From positions 20,479,901 to 20,543,900 of the forward strand of contig CM038469.1 in NCBI GenBank assembly GCA_021464415.1: a stretch of DNA of 64,000 bases, given 5' to 3'. Numbering within the stretch: position 1 is the first letter of the stretch; each line of letters begins with the position of its first letter. This document shows positions 26,914-37,584 of this stretch, piece by piece. The position numbers and the translations under genes are program-made. This DNA is from Lonicera japonica (taxonomy: Eukaryota > Streptophyta > Magnoliopsida > Dipsacales > Caprifoliaceae). The notes below the pieces were generated by a model that saw nothing but the letters and a program-made list of their open reading frames with translations, was not told the origin of the DNA and searched no databases.

Positions 26914-27747
26914 TGTAACGGTCCGAATCTCGTTTAGAGAATTGCTCCTCCGAGACCTGGTTCGTCACAGGTGTCATATGCTGACGGTGGAAATATCGCT
27001 AGAGTAAAATCCAATTTATAAAAAAATTGGACATGAGGAGCCTATAAATTCAATAAATCCAAACCTGTGAATAATAAAAATAAAAATAAAATATAACTCA
27101 AATTCTACGCAGCTAAATATTTATAATATACCAAGAATCTGTTTACAACCCAATAGGGGCTACTATAATGCACATCTAGCCTCCAACGAGGTCCCAAGTA
27201 CAACTTATACAATTCCCACAATGTATACAACATATAGTAGTAAAGTTCAATACATGTGTTACAGATAATATAACCAACATGAGCTCTATACAAGAACCTG
27301 ATACATGTCTTATTTACTAGATTTTAGCAATAAAGGTACAGAGGCAGACTAAGAGTACGCGCCTTCACTCTTCTTTCTTCCGGAATGACCTGCAGATAAT
27401 TTGGATGGAAAAGAGGTGGGGTGAGTCGGAAGACTCAATGGGAATCATACGTTAAGTTTAGTTACCAAAACAGTCGTTAGAAATGCTTTTTTGAAAAACA
27501 ATAGAAAAGTCTTTCTTGTATAATAATGTAAAGTAATCCCCTCTGGGATTCATATATATAACAGTTCGGAAAGTAGTACTTTCTCACTTTAAAAATCGGT
27601 GACGCTACGTGAAAATATTCTTTAAACTTTGTAGAAAATTAACCCCGTCTAAGTTTGGAAATCCATGGCACCATGTATAACATTCATCTCACAAACCCGA
27701 GCCGTAATCTCACAACTCTCCCGCTATCCCAGTGTACAACCGGGTCT
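26914..27747 (-). repeat. Truncated 5' LTR of the LARD-like element
   Basis: It begins TGTAACGGTCC and is collinear with the 16900 LTR for about 830 bp, to the 'caaccgggtct' block. There it switches abruptly into an inverted copy of its own first ~47 bp. The remaining ~1.95 kb of the LTR is missing. Confidence 0.75.
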
Positions 27748-27786
27748 CGGAGGAGCAATCCTCTAAACAAGATTCGTGGTTTTACA
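27740..27786 (+). repeat. Inverted copy of the LTR end (47 bp)
   Basis: This stretch is the reverse complement, with about eight mismatches, of 26914-26960. The switch occurs at a 9-bp stretch (ACCGGGTCT versus ACCAGGTCT) shared by both arms, which makes a fold-back or template-switch junction plausible. Confidence 0.75.
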
Positions 27787-27807
27787 GATAGCACTCTGTT
27801 TACATTG

Positions 27808-29859
27808 TGTGAGAACCTACGTTCTCGACGCCCGAGGTCCTCGTGGACGGTGATTCCATTATTGCTTTGAAAATCGGGTTTTAAAAGAATAAGAGTCGTC
27901 AGTTTATTTTACTAAACAAACAAAAGGATTGTGTAAAAGAGACGTATTTATGGATTAAATATCCTCTTATACATAATGTATGCGAAACCAGTTGATTCGA
28001 AGGTTCGGGGATTAAATTACGAATCGGGAAGGTGTTAGGCACCCAATTCGCCCTTTCGGTCTCTTAAGTAATATATACGTGTGTTATAATTCAATTCTTG
28101 CATGTTATTTCTATTACTCTACAACTTTCCGTGCTTGCCTTAGAAACTAGGATTTTGGGGATGTGATGAAAATGATGTGTTTCCTAATTCGCCCATGATT
28201 TTGAAAATAAATATGTGTATGTGTGATTTGGAAAAGAGAGTTTGACAATAGTAGATGCAATGAAACAAGTGATTTTGTAAAACTTTGGGATTTTCGAAAA
28301 CTGATTCAATGTGGAATCTTATATTTGATATTATATGAGGCAAGTTGACCGATCGTGTACCATAGTCTATTGATTAAACTGGTGTAGATGGCAATAGTGC
28401 TCTAATAATCGAGTATTTATCACATATACACCGCAACCTATGAGTTAGATTGAATATATAGCGATTATTGATTCCTTCGTATAACAATACTGCTAATCTG
28501 GACTTTTGGAGAAGTAAGAAAGTAATAATACTATTTTGAAATTGGATTAGGGTTTGTTATACGCCTTTGGTTTTGAAAGAAATTTGAAAAAAGGGTTTTC
28601 AAAAGCTATCAAGTGATATAAATTATGCAGATAAGAGTCTGAATTATAAAACCGACGAATAAATAAAAAAAGTGAGAGAGAGTAATACCTGAGCTCCCTT
28701 GGAGGGAGAGAATAAGGGTATCTTGGTGTGTACCACAAAATCTCCTTGATTGTTGATGAAAAATATGAATGAAGGGGAGGTCTATTTATAGTTGAAAAAA
28801 TGCATAGAGAGCAAGAAAAGAGATTGCAACCAGGACTCTTGGAGCTTATCGCAAAGCCTTCCCACCTTTGGATCATACTTATTTTTGGATATGGGTTGGG
28901 AATAGAAGTCTTTTAGATTGTTTAAAAATTTAAGGTCGATCAGATTTCAGGAAGGTTTCCTTTTGCTCTTATTGGTACGAAGATTTTGTTACCGGGTAGG
29001 AAAGGTACTTGTTGTAGACAAGGTCACTTGTTTGTACGACAAGTAAAGTTATAACTGTTGGATGATACTGAATTTTAGATATGTATTGACATTATAAGTC
29101 TTCTAGACCCTGTAAAAATTTCAAGACAATCGGAGTTAGGGAAGGACTCGGTCTCCTCAGATTGGTACAAAGAGTTTGTTCCCACATAGGAAAGGTACTT
29201 CTTGTAAACAATGACACTTGTTTGTACGAAAAGTAAACTTATAACCGTTGGATTTTACTAAATTTTGTATATGTTTTCCCTCCAAATGTTTTCTATCTTG
29301 TGTCCAAATTTGAGGTCTATCATAATTCGAGAAGGCCTCCATTTACTTTAATTTTCTACGAAGGACATTTCGACTAAAATTGCACGATAGACGAATTGAT
29401 TCTTAATGATCCCATGTCCAACAAAGCTGAAATTTGAATATGTTATTCCCCACAATAATACCTATCTACTGACCAAACTTCAGATCATTTTAACTTAGAC
29501 AAGGCTTCCATTTGATCACCCGAAATGAACTCCCAGTTTTCTAAATTTTCGGAGATTCGACTGTCGGATTGAACTAATTTTCGAGTATGCTACTCCTTAT
29601 GGTAATGTATAACAAACCTAAAATTTTGAGGATGATCAGAAATACATAACTCTCCTTCACAAGTTTCCAGGAGTTTTGACGGTTTTCGATTTCGGCAATT
29701 TATTGTAATTCTCGTAACTTCTCATCCGGGAGTCTTTTCGGCTTTATTCTTTGACCTGTAACACATATACATAGTATGTGTGCATCTAGGAATGCTCGTG
29801 CGTGCATTCATTCTTATTTATCAGGATTCTTGCGGGGGTCGCAAAATGAGGTGTTCACA
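27808..29859 (-). mobile_element. Solo LTR, Tat/Ogre-type gypsy
   Basis: It begins TGTGAGAACC, ends GGTGTTCACA, and is flanked by the duplication CATTG (27803-27807; 29860-29864). It is 2052 bp. Near 28014-28070 it carries, inverted, the same conserved block (GGGAAGGTGTTAGGCACCC) as the 14361 LTR, so it is a related Tat-type LTR in minus orientation. No internal domain is present. ORFs inside are LTR sequence. Confidence 0.9.
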
Positions 29860-29864
29860 CATTG

Positions 29865-30504
29865 TTATCTATAACTCTCTGTATATTTACATAGGACATA
29901 GAAGTGAATTATATGCATAAACTCTAGGCATATTAAATTACTTTCAATATTCAATGTCGCATGTATTTCCCAAACATATTTTCTTATACAAAACTTTATA
30001 GTTCCCACTGAGCCTGTGTTTGGCTCACTCCCATTTTCCACAGTTTTACAGGTACTTCCTTGGGGCGACATCAGTACGGATTAGAACCTATGAGGACCAT
30101 ATATAGTTGTAGTCATCCGTGGATGACTTCTAGGTTAAAAAGTTATATGTATTAGTCCCATTAGCATTGTTCGTATTCATTTCAATTCATATGAGATGTA
30201 AGGCCTTTTATTTAAGATTGGGACCTCGTTGGAGGGTTTGAATTTTTGAAACATTATTACCATGAATGTGGAGATTGATTTTGAATAAAGGAAACTTATA
30301 GTTTATTTATTTATTTATTTACAGGGTGGTTTTGTTATAAATACGAACACCACATGCCAAAATTTTCTCAAAAATAAGGTTTTATAAGTAATTTTCTATT
30401 ATATCAGTTTTACGCTATGCATTTCAAACCTGCCATCACGTACGGCATCGTGATTAACCTGGTTTCGGAGGTCAAAACCTCACAATGAAATTCAGGGCGT
30501 CACA
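29865..30504 (+). mobile_element. Old LTR fragment, 3' part
   Basis: It contains the 'gttcccactgagcctgtg' and 'ggctcactccc' blocks and ends AGGGCGTCACA. This is the plus-strand counterpart of the LTR starts at 21955 and 45143. The upstream part is interrupted by the solo LTR 27808-29859. It is the terminal portion of a plus-oriented LARD/gypsy-like LTR. Confidence 0.55.
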
Positions 30505-32054
30505 TAACATGCCATTTCCTCACACCAATAATAATTACTCTCGCCTTGATCCAATGCTTCTAGCTTGAGGATATCACTATATTGAGGTGGGAATCTAGTA
30601 CACAAACCTATTTTACAACTTATATTTACTAGATCATGATTTTTGTCATCTTTATAGGAACCCTCACTTGTCTAAAATGGGTTTGTGTGTAAATGATGGA
30701 ATTATGCTTAGATCTTGAAATTGATGTTTCAAATAACCCATATATAGTATAAATTGCTTATTCCATCTATGAATTGAGGTTATATGTTTGAATTGTGCCC
30801 AAACCCACTTGGACCACGCTTTAAAAATATCAACTTTTGATATATGGTCCATAATACTTCCTTATTAGTCCATATAGTAGAATTTCATCATAATATACAT
30901 GTAAATGATTGTTCAACCATATTGGAAAGGTTTTTACAAGAATATCCATGTTGATTAAATTATTGATGATGCTTATAGAAGTCAAAGTACGAAATGTGTG
31001 ATACCGTCACATTCTTGGAGGAGTCGTTATTCCACTATTATAATTGTTGGTTAGCGCTAGTCTATCATGAGTATACATTTTTTATATAATAATCTAGCTT
31101 TACCAATTGGGTTTTGGGGATATCATGATTATTGTGGGTTGTTGTTGAGATGAATGATTCAAATAACTGAAATATGACTTTAATAACATGATTCAACAAA
31201 GTTTTGTGATTAATGAATTGATTAGTCCCAAAACCTGCTTATACTTCATTATCTGCAACTAACCCTTAACATTATTATTGAATTCCTTTTAAATGGTTTC
31301 AGTGATGTTTTCTCTTCATAAAACGCATGTATATGAAGTATTATACTATCTGAGTTTATTGGTATGAGATTTCCCTTATCGTTAACCAACTAATGTTGTA
31401 TGGAGCACATATATATACATATACATATGCATGATGCGATTGTTACATAAATGAGCCAATTGAGAGGTTTTATATACTTGGGGGAAATAACGAATATGGC
31501 ACAAAGATTAGTTAAATGAGCCGGTTACTGTATTATTGAGGCTTTATAATAGCACTAGTCCATGATGGCCCCAGGTTGGTCTCTAAAGATTGAGACCTTA
31601 AGTTGGGACAGAGCGCCCCTAGGTGAAAGCCCCCAAACTGTGCAGGGAAATTAACGGGAGGCCCTGTTGCCGCGTGGGTGAAAGGCCATGAAATGCAGAC
31701 CTGGTTGACGCTTGGATAGTGTGAGAGTTGTGAGAATTTGGCTCGAGCTTCATGTGTTTACATGCCATGGATATTCATTTGAGATGAGGTTGGTCTTTAT
31801 ACAAAAATTCACAGGAGTGTTTCCTTATAATTTGACTGATGTTATATAAATAAGAAAGGTTTCTTACTAAACTATTAAATGTATGTATATATATACCTAT
31901 GGATAACTTGTTTCATATTATTCTACAAAAAGAATTTTCCATGATTTTGTAACGACCCGGTCGCACCTCAGTACGATATTGTCCGCTCTGGGTAGCGTCC
32001 TAGCCAGGCCTCAGCCCCAGGACATCTACCCTCACGGCTTTGTTTCTGGGAGCT

Positions 32055-32170
32055 CACGACCAACTTCCCAGGGGGTCACCCATCCCTGGATTGCTCTGGT
32101 CCAAGCACGCTTAACATCGGAGTTCTCATGGGATCCGAAACCAGTGAGCCTCCCAAAAGGCCTCGTACTT
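32055..32170 (-). ncRNA. 5S rRNA-derived segment, copy 1 (in Cassandra LTR)
   Basis: The minus strand shows 5S landmarks in order: GGATCCCATGAGAACTCC, GTTAAGCGTGCTTGG (box A region) and GGATGGGTGACC with CCTGGGAAG (box C region). It is a captured 5S sequence in an LTR, not a genomic 5S gene array. Whether it is transcribed by Pol III is not known from sequence. Confidence 0.8.
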
Positions 32171-32507
32171 AATTAGCGACCATATCTTACTTATATGGGT
32201 CTCCAAGGATCCCCCAACTTCCGGTGTGGGATGCCCCCTTTGAGCTACCATTCCTCCACACAAGGGAGTACTCATCGCTCGAGCTACCATTCCTCCACAC
32301 AAGGGAGTACTCATCACTCAGGGCGTCACATCCTTCCCCCCAAGGGAATCGACGTCCTCGTCGACACACCGTACTCTGTGGGGTCCGCTCTGATACCATT
32401 TGTAACGACCCGGTCGCACCTCAGTACGATATTGTCCGCTCTGGGTAGCGTCCTAGCCAGGCCTTAGCCCCAGGACATCTACCCTCACGGCTTTGTTTCT
32501 GGGAGCT

Positions 32508-32623
32508 CACGACCAGCTTCCCAGGGGGTCACCCATCCCTGGATTGCTCTGGTCCAAGCACGCTTAACTTCGGAGTTCTCATGGGATCCGAAGCCAGTGA
32601 GCCTCCCAAAAGGCCTCGTACTT
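32508..32623 (-). ncRNA. 5S rRNA-derived segment, copy 2 (in Cassandra LTR)
   Basis: Same as copy 1, shifted by 453 bp in the second LTR. It differs at a few positions, one of them in the box A region (GAAGTTAAGCG here, GATGTTAAGCG in copy 1). Confidence 0.8.
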
Positions 32624-33696
32624 AATTAGCGACCATATCTTACTTATATGGGTCTCCAAGGATCCCCCAACTTCCGGTGTGGGATGCCCCCTTTGAGCTA
32701 CCATTCCTCCACACAAGGGAGTACTCATCGCTCGAGCTACCATTCCTCCACACAAGGGAGTACTCATCACTCAGGGCGTCACAATTTTACGAAACGGGAT
32801 TTCTAAATATGATTTCCACACTAAAACTTAGTAAATGATTCCCACTAGGTCCTTTTGACTCACCCCATTATTTTCTACACATGTACTTCAGGGGGTTCTG
32901 CGGACAAGGGAAAAGGAAGGTCACATATTCTTAGATCGCCTCAATACCACAAACTGGTCATAGGTCCTTCATGACCGAAGGACCTTTGTTCCCCAAGTTT
33001 AATTAACGATACATGCATTATTCTTATTTTAGAATTGGTATATATATATATAGATGTCGTATGTGGAGATTTTGTATCCTGTACTTGGTTACTCGTTGGA
33101 GGCTTTGCTTATTTATACAAGTTTCTTTGTCTTGTGGATGGATTTTGTGGAAAAGATCATATCTTGGTTGTTAGTGCGTGGATTTTAAGTTTTTCACTAG
33201 AAATTATTTCTTTGTTAACCCTTGATCAATGTACAACACCGTGATTAACCGGGTCCTGGAGGATGGATCATTTTAACGAGATTCAGGGCGTCACATGTGT
33301 TGTCCTAGGAAATGGTGTTCTAGGAGTATTATACTTATTCTCTAGATTCCTACGGCTCCTCATGCACCGGTGAATTCATTCTAGTACGTATACCAACACT
33401 ATCCCACAACTATCCCGTATTTGAACTGAAAACTGGAAGCTATAGGCCAGGCATTGATTGTTTCCTCTTTATTTATAGTCTATTATGAATACCATGCTTG
33501 GCCAACTAATAGGCATCATTATGAAATCATTTGCCTTAAGCATTATGTTACTATGTTTTCCTATTAGCTAGGATTGCCACTTTAATCTTTAGTTCTTTGT
33601 ATATGTCAAACAATCCATCCATACCTCAAATGGTCATACTAGTCAACCAACAATCACATACGGGAAGTCTATGTTAGCAACTAACGATATGATAGC

Positions 33697-33768
<72 letters not shown>
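33697..33768. repeat. (AAT)n microsatellite
   Basis: About 24 uninterrupted AAT/ATA units, expected to be length-polymorphic. It lies in an LTR fragment. Confidence 0.95.
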
Positions 33769-34273
33769 CAAGTAAGGATCAACAGCCTCATATCTCTAGT
33801 ATAAAGCCCCAAGCTTACACCTCGCGATCAACTAGGCTTAGAGCATCGGTTCCCAAAGGACCCCATTGCTCTAAACTAATCGTGTCTCCTCCAAGTGAGA
33901 GAACTGCCCAGGGACTCGATCCTTACTTGTAATTCATTTAGAGATAAACCCACACAAGACATTTTCCCGGGGATAACACTCCAACTACTTAACAAAAAGA
34001 ACACCCGTACAAGCACGTTCCTCAGAGGATGGAACTACCTTAGGATCTTTCACCTAAGTATAAGGCTACTACTTTCTGGAACACACAGTCCTTTTGATAG
34101 AGCCACACGAACTAGTCTACAATCCAGGGAAGCTCTAAAACGCAGGACTATGAAACTCATCAGTGGGAAGACAATATACGTCGATACGATAACATAACCG
34201 GAGGCTACCACCGCACTCTACAAGGTATCCATTTCCCATGTTTGCTTTGGGTGGCTCCAATCCAGCTACAACT

Positions 34274-34440
34274 AGTACCGGTACTCCCGGCCTGGTATTT
34301 ATATCCCGGTACCTCCGGCTTGATATTTATATCCCGGTACCCCTGGCCTTAATATGATGCACATGTATACGTATACAATGGTATTTATATCCTGGTACCT
34401 CTAGCCTGACATTTATAGCTCGGTGCCCCTGGCCATATAT
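34274..34440. repeat. Minisatellite, about 30-bp unit
   Basis: Imperfect repeats of a unit containing 'ggtatttatatcccggtacc' followed by 'tccggcctga'. About five copies are present, with an interruption near 34350-34380. It is inside an LTR fragment with no coding role. Confidence 0.65.
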
Positions 34441-34924
34441 TATTATGAAAATTGTAAATATATCAACAATGCACCGAAAGGCCAACACAATCCATCACAC
34501 ATATGGAAGCTAATACATATATATACATAATCATACAATCATACATCATCTTTCATTTATCGTCCTCATATGCGTCGATATCACGCATTACATCCACAGC
34601 CTTATCATTACATGTTTATTCCCATTTTATGGCCAACCGATTCATTATCATTATCTCACATTATGTAATGTGTCAAGGGTGTAAAACTAAGGCTGTATGT
34701 CATAGTTCTCGGGTTATTCTATTAAGCTAAACATTACTTTTATTGTTTTTCGCCTAACCGGTAGGTTCAAGGTATGCTTAGCTTTACATGGCCTTGGCAA
34801 CCTATGCCCCACAATTACGTATCTCACACCATTAGAATGTATCTAAGTAGCGTACTCATCACTAGTATTAACGATACTAGTGATCATATTGTTAAAGACA
34901 TAAAGCAATTAAAGTCTTACCAAC

Positions 34925-36022
34925 ATTGATCACCACCAACACACATTTTCTCCAAGTAAGCTTCATCTATGAGGCCAAGATGTGTATGCCTTCTCATTTT
35001 TTGCCATAAGGCAAATGTGTGCCATCTCTTCATCACTTAACTCGATAGCGGATTCGTCTTCTTTCGATTCACTTGAATGTCCTTTGAGAGCCTCTTTCAA
35101 TCTCTTGTACAACTTTTGCTTCTTCGCTCTCTTCTCATTTCTTCTAACCGGATAATTTGACTTGTAGTGTCCTGGTTCATGACAATGGAAGCACTTCCTG
35201 TCCTCACTATCAACTTTTGGATGAGTTGATCTATGATTGAGGATCTTTAAGGATGAGGGATCGTTGTTGATCTTCCCTTGTGAGTACTTCTTTTGTTCAT
35301 TTTCCTTCATTTGGCTTTAAGGCAAAGATTGTCATTGGATTTGCTTTCTCTCTTCCATCTTCTCTTTGCAACTCCTTCTCATGGGTTTTAAGAGAACCTA
35401 ATAGATCATCCATGGTAAGAGTTTTGAGGTTCTTAGCTTTTTGAATTGCCGTCATCTTAGGTTACCATTTCTTAAGAAGAATCCTAAGCACTTTTCTAAT
35501 CTTTTCTTCATTTGAATAAACCTTACTAAGAAGGTCCAAAGCATTGGTGAGAATAGAAAATCGACTATACATGAAAGCAAGTGATTCGTTAGGCTCCATT
35601 TTAAACAATTCATAATCATAAACAAGTATATTAATATTGTCCTCCTTGACTTGAGAAGTTCCCTCATGGGCAACCTCAAGCTTGTCCCAAATCTTTTTTG
35701 CGGTTTTGCAACTAGAGATATTGTTGTACTCATCCATAGTCATTGCACAATGTAATGACTTTAAGGCCTTAGCATTGGCTTGAATTTTCTTAATATCATG
35801 CTCATCATATTCGGATACCGATTTGGGAACAATTTTTCATCTTTCATCGATTTTGGTAATCACATAAGGTCTAACAAGTGTAACCTTCCATTGTTCAAAA
35901 TCATTTGCTTGCAAAAATGTACACATTCTATTTTTCCAATAGCTATATTTTTTGCCATCAGACAATGGCGGTCTATAAATATAAGCACCTTTGGAAATGC
36001 CGGTTCCTTGATAATATGACAT
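34925..36022 (-). pseudogene. Copia gag pseudogene (Sirevirus-like), copy B
   Basis: Starting at the ATG at 36022, the minus strand encodes a gag N terminus with the copia landmark DGKKYSYWKNRM, then a UBN2-type region (TAKKIWDKLEVAHEGT). A TGA near 35838 interrupts the frame, which then resumes in phase to about 35462. A frameshift precedes a CCHC zinc-knuckle region (35310 down to 34963) whose last Cys is Tyr (CFHC...H...NY). The gene would make the nucleocapsid of the retrotransposon. Sequence stops at about 34925 with protease and pol missing. The 5' LTR and primer site lie directly upstream (36065-37584). Confidence 0.85.
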
Positions 36023-36064
36023 GATCGAGGAATCTAAGATTGTGAAATCGAAACAAGAGTACAA

Positions 36065-36076
36065 CCTCTGATACCA
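36065..36076 (-). other. Copia primer-binding site (tRNA-iMet)
   Basis: Minus strand TGGTATCAGAGG, two bases inside the LTR end at 36079. It places the LTR-gag junction and confirms minus orientation. Confidence 0.85.
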
Positions 36077-36078
36077 AT

Positions 36079-37584
36079 TGTTGGTCGGAAATCAACCCTA
36101 GAGGGGGTGAATAGGGTTTTAAAAGCTTAATGTGGAATTTAAATACTTTTCGAAAAATGTTTAAGTAAAACAAATTTACTAAGCAAATATATCAAGGAAT
36201 TGATAAAACAAACAAGCAAATAGAAGAGCAAATAATCAAACAATCTCAAAACAAGCAATAATATAGCAAGTAAATAAAGAGATTGAGTTAGAAAAATTGA
36301 ACCAATTTGAAGTTCAAGGCTTTTCGTCCTCACGGTTTTGGTTTCCTAAACCATAGTCCACGCTCGGTAAGTTTCTCAAGAAGTTCCACTAATACCGTTT
36401 TTCTTCCGGGTGAAAAACAAACCTCTACAAGTGTTGTTGTCTCACTACACTCTTACAAATATTGCTTTACCACAATATTAACACAAGAACCCCTCTTGCT
36501 AATCTATGAGATTTACCTCTCACAAATACAAAACAAGAATTGACCTTCTTGTTATCCTATGAGATTTACCTCTCACAATATGAATATAGATAGTTTGGTG
36601 ATTCACATCAATGAACAACAACTCTCAAGTGTTTATAGAATACAATTGAAACTTACACTAGAGTTATCTTGTTTGATCAAGATTTATAGCTCAAATAAAT
36701 AATGATTGATCAAAACAATTCTTGAATCTTTGAATGATGAAAATAGATGAAGAATATAGTATATGAATGATTCAAGGTGGTCAAAATGTGTCTTGGATAG
36801 TGTATATACAGTCCCAAAAGTGATATAGTTGTTTTTTAGGTTTGGTAAAAGTTTGTATTAAAACCGGTTAAAAATCAGAAATTCAATGGCTATATTCTAA
36901 AGCATCAGTTGACTGAACAAAGCTCATCAGTCGACTGATGGACCCTTAGTCGACTGAGCAAAGCAGCTTAGTCAACTGATGGGCTCTGTCCATCAGGCCA
37001 AAATTCCAATTTTTAGACTTTTGCATTTTAGCTCCAAAATCAATTCTAATGCTTTGGGGACTTCAAAAAATAAGTTCCTAAGACACCTATTTTTGGAAAA
37101 ACTCAAAATATTATTGTTTAAGTTTAATATGAATTTATTTCAAAACCGGTATTTATAAGAATGATGTTTTGAAATGATTTTGATTCAAACTTTGCTTTCA
37201 TCAATCTAAGAATGATATATCAATATGTATGAGCTATATTAATCATCAAATAAGAAAATTTACAAATAATCCTAACCACTCACTCAAATGTCGAATAGAT
37301 GAGTCTTTGAATGCTTCGATTTGTTTTTTTTAATTTGATATTCAGTTGAAGCTTTGGATGTGATCCTTGATCTTTGTGCTCCATGGATTTGCATTGTGAT
37401 GAGATTGATCTTCTTGTCTTGTCCAACGCTTGTAGGGGAATGATCTCGGTTTGGATTGATCGGTTTTGGTCCACGTATGATGATCATTGAAATGTGGCTA
37501 TAATTACTTTAACACACATGTTAAATTACACATGATTGATTTATTGTTATTATCAAAATAAAATTAAGACCTTCTAGGTCAACA
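36079..37584 (-). repeat. Copia 5' LTR, copy B
   Basis: It is 1506 bp and runs from TGTTGGTCGG to AGGTCAACA on the plus strand, so the minus-strand LTR is TGTTGACC...CCAACA. It borders the primer site on the inside. It contains a palindrome array (36904-36982) and, 90-100 bp downstream in minus orientation, a TATA-like TGTATATACAC near 36800-36812. Confidence 0.85.
36904..36982 (-). promoter_or_regulatory. AGTCGACT palindrome array in copia LTR
   Basis: Four copies of a CAGTYGACTGA-like motif lie within 80 bp, including the 16-bp perfect palindrome CATCAGTCGACTGATG at 36925-36940. They precede a TATA-like box in minus orientation. Repeated palindromes upstream of the TATA box are a reported feature of Sirevirus LTRs, which supports the lineage and a U3 role. 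Confidence 0.65.

Larger units (their letters stand above)
16900..27747 (-). mobile_element. LARD-like non-coding LTR retrotransposon with a nested solo LTR
   Basis: Read on the minus strand it has a 5' LTR (from 27747 down to 26914, outer end lost), a primer-binding site matching initiator-Met tRNA (26893-26910), an internal domain of about 3.6 kb once the nested 21955-25535 LTR and its duplication are removed, a polypurine tract (complement of CTCCCCTCCTTAAAGG, about 19688-19703) and a 2786-bp 3' LTR (16900-19685). The internal domain encodes no intact gag or pol. Long LTRs plus a non-coding interior fit a large retrotransposon derivative (LARD) mobilised by gypsy machinery. The two LTR copies share long similar blocks but have diverged, so the insertion is not recent. 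Confidence 0.75.
31948..32783 (-). mobile_element. Cassandra-type TRIM retrotransposon, complete
   Basis: Two 383-bp LTRs (31948-32330 and 32401-32783) flank a 70-bp interior. On the minus strand the interior starts with a tRNA-iMet primer site (TGGTATCAGAGC, 32387-32398) and ends with a polypurine tract (complement of TCCTTCCCCCC, 32331-32341). Each LTR contains a 5S rRNA-like segment, the hallmark of Cassandra. There is no coding capacity; movement depends on other elements. I count about four differences between the LTRs, so the insertion is fairly recent. Target-site duplication: ATTT on both sides, with the fifth base ambiguous. Confidence 0.9.
30505..33295 (+). mobile_element. Old LTR fragment hosting a Cassandra TRIM
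   Basis: It is similar, in reverse orientation, to the 16900-19685 LTR. For example, the 'gggaggccct ... gggtgaaaggcc' stretch near 31650-31690 mirrors 17740-17770. It ends TTCAGGGCGTCACA at 33295. The 5' end is missing at the junction with the previous LTR fragment at 30505. The Cassandra element sits inside. Confidence 0.5.
33296..34924 (-). mobile_element. Old LTR fragment (LARD family, middle part)
   Basis: It is collinear with the middle of the 21955-25535 LTR, for example 'ttggccaactaatag' near 33500 and the 'gggactcgatcc ... ttcatttagagata' region near 33915. Orientation is minus. Both ends are lost: the left abuts another LTR end, the right the copia gag. It contains an AAT microsatellite and a 30-bp tandem repeat. 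Confidence 0.5.

Noticed and set aside
32195..32467. Overlapping ORFs across the Cassandra element
   Set aside because: They are translations of the repeated LTR with 5S-derived sequence; no known protein.
31948..32783. Genomic 5S rRNA gene cluster
   Set aside because: The 5S-like parts lie in LTRs flanking a primer site and polypurine tract and are 453 bp apart only because the LTR is duplicated.
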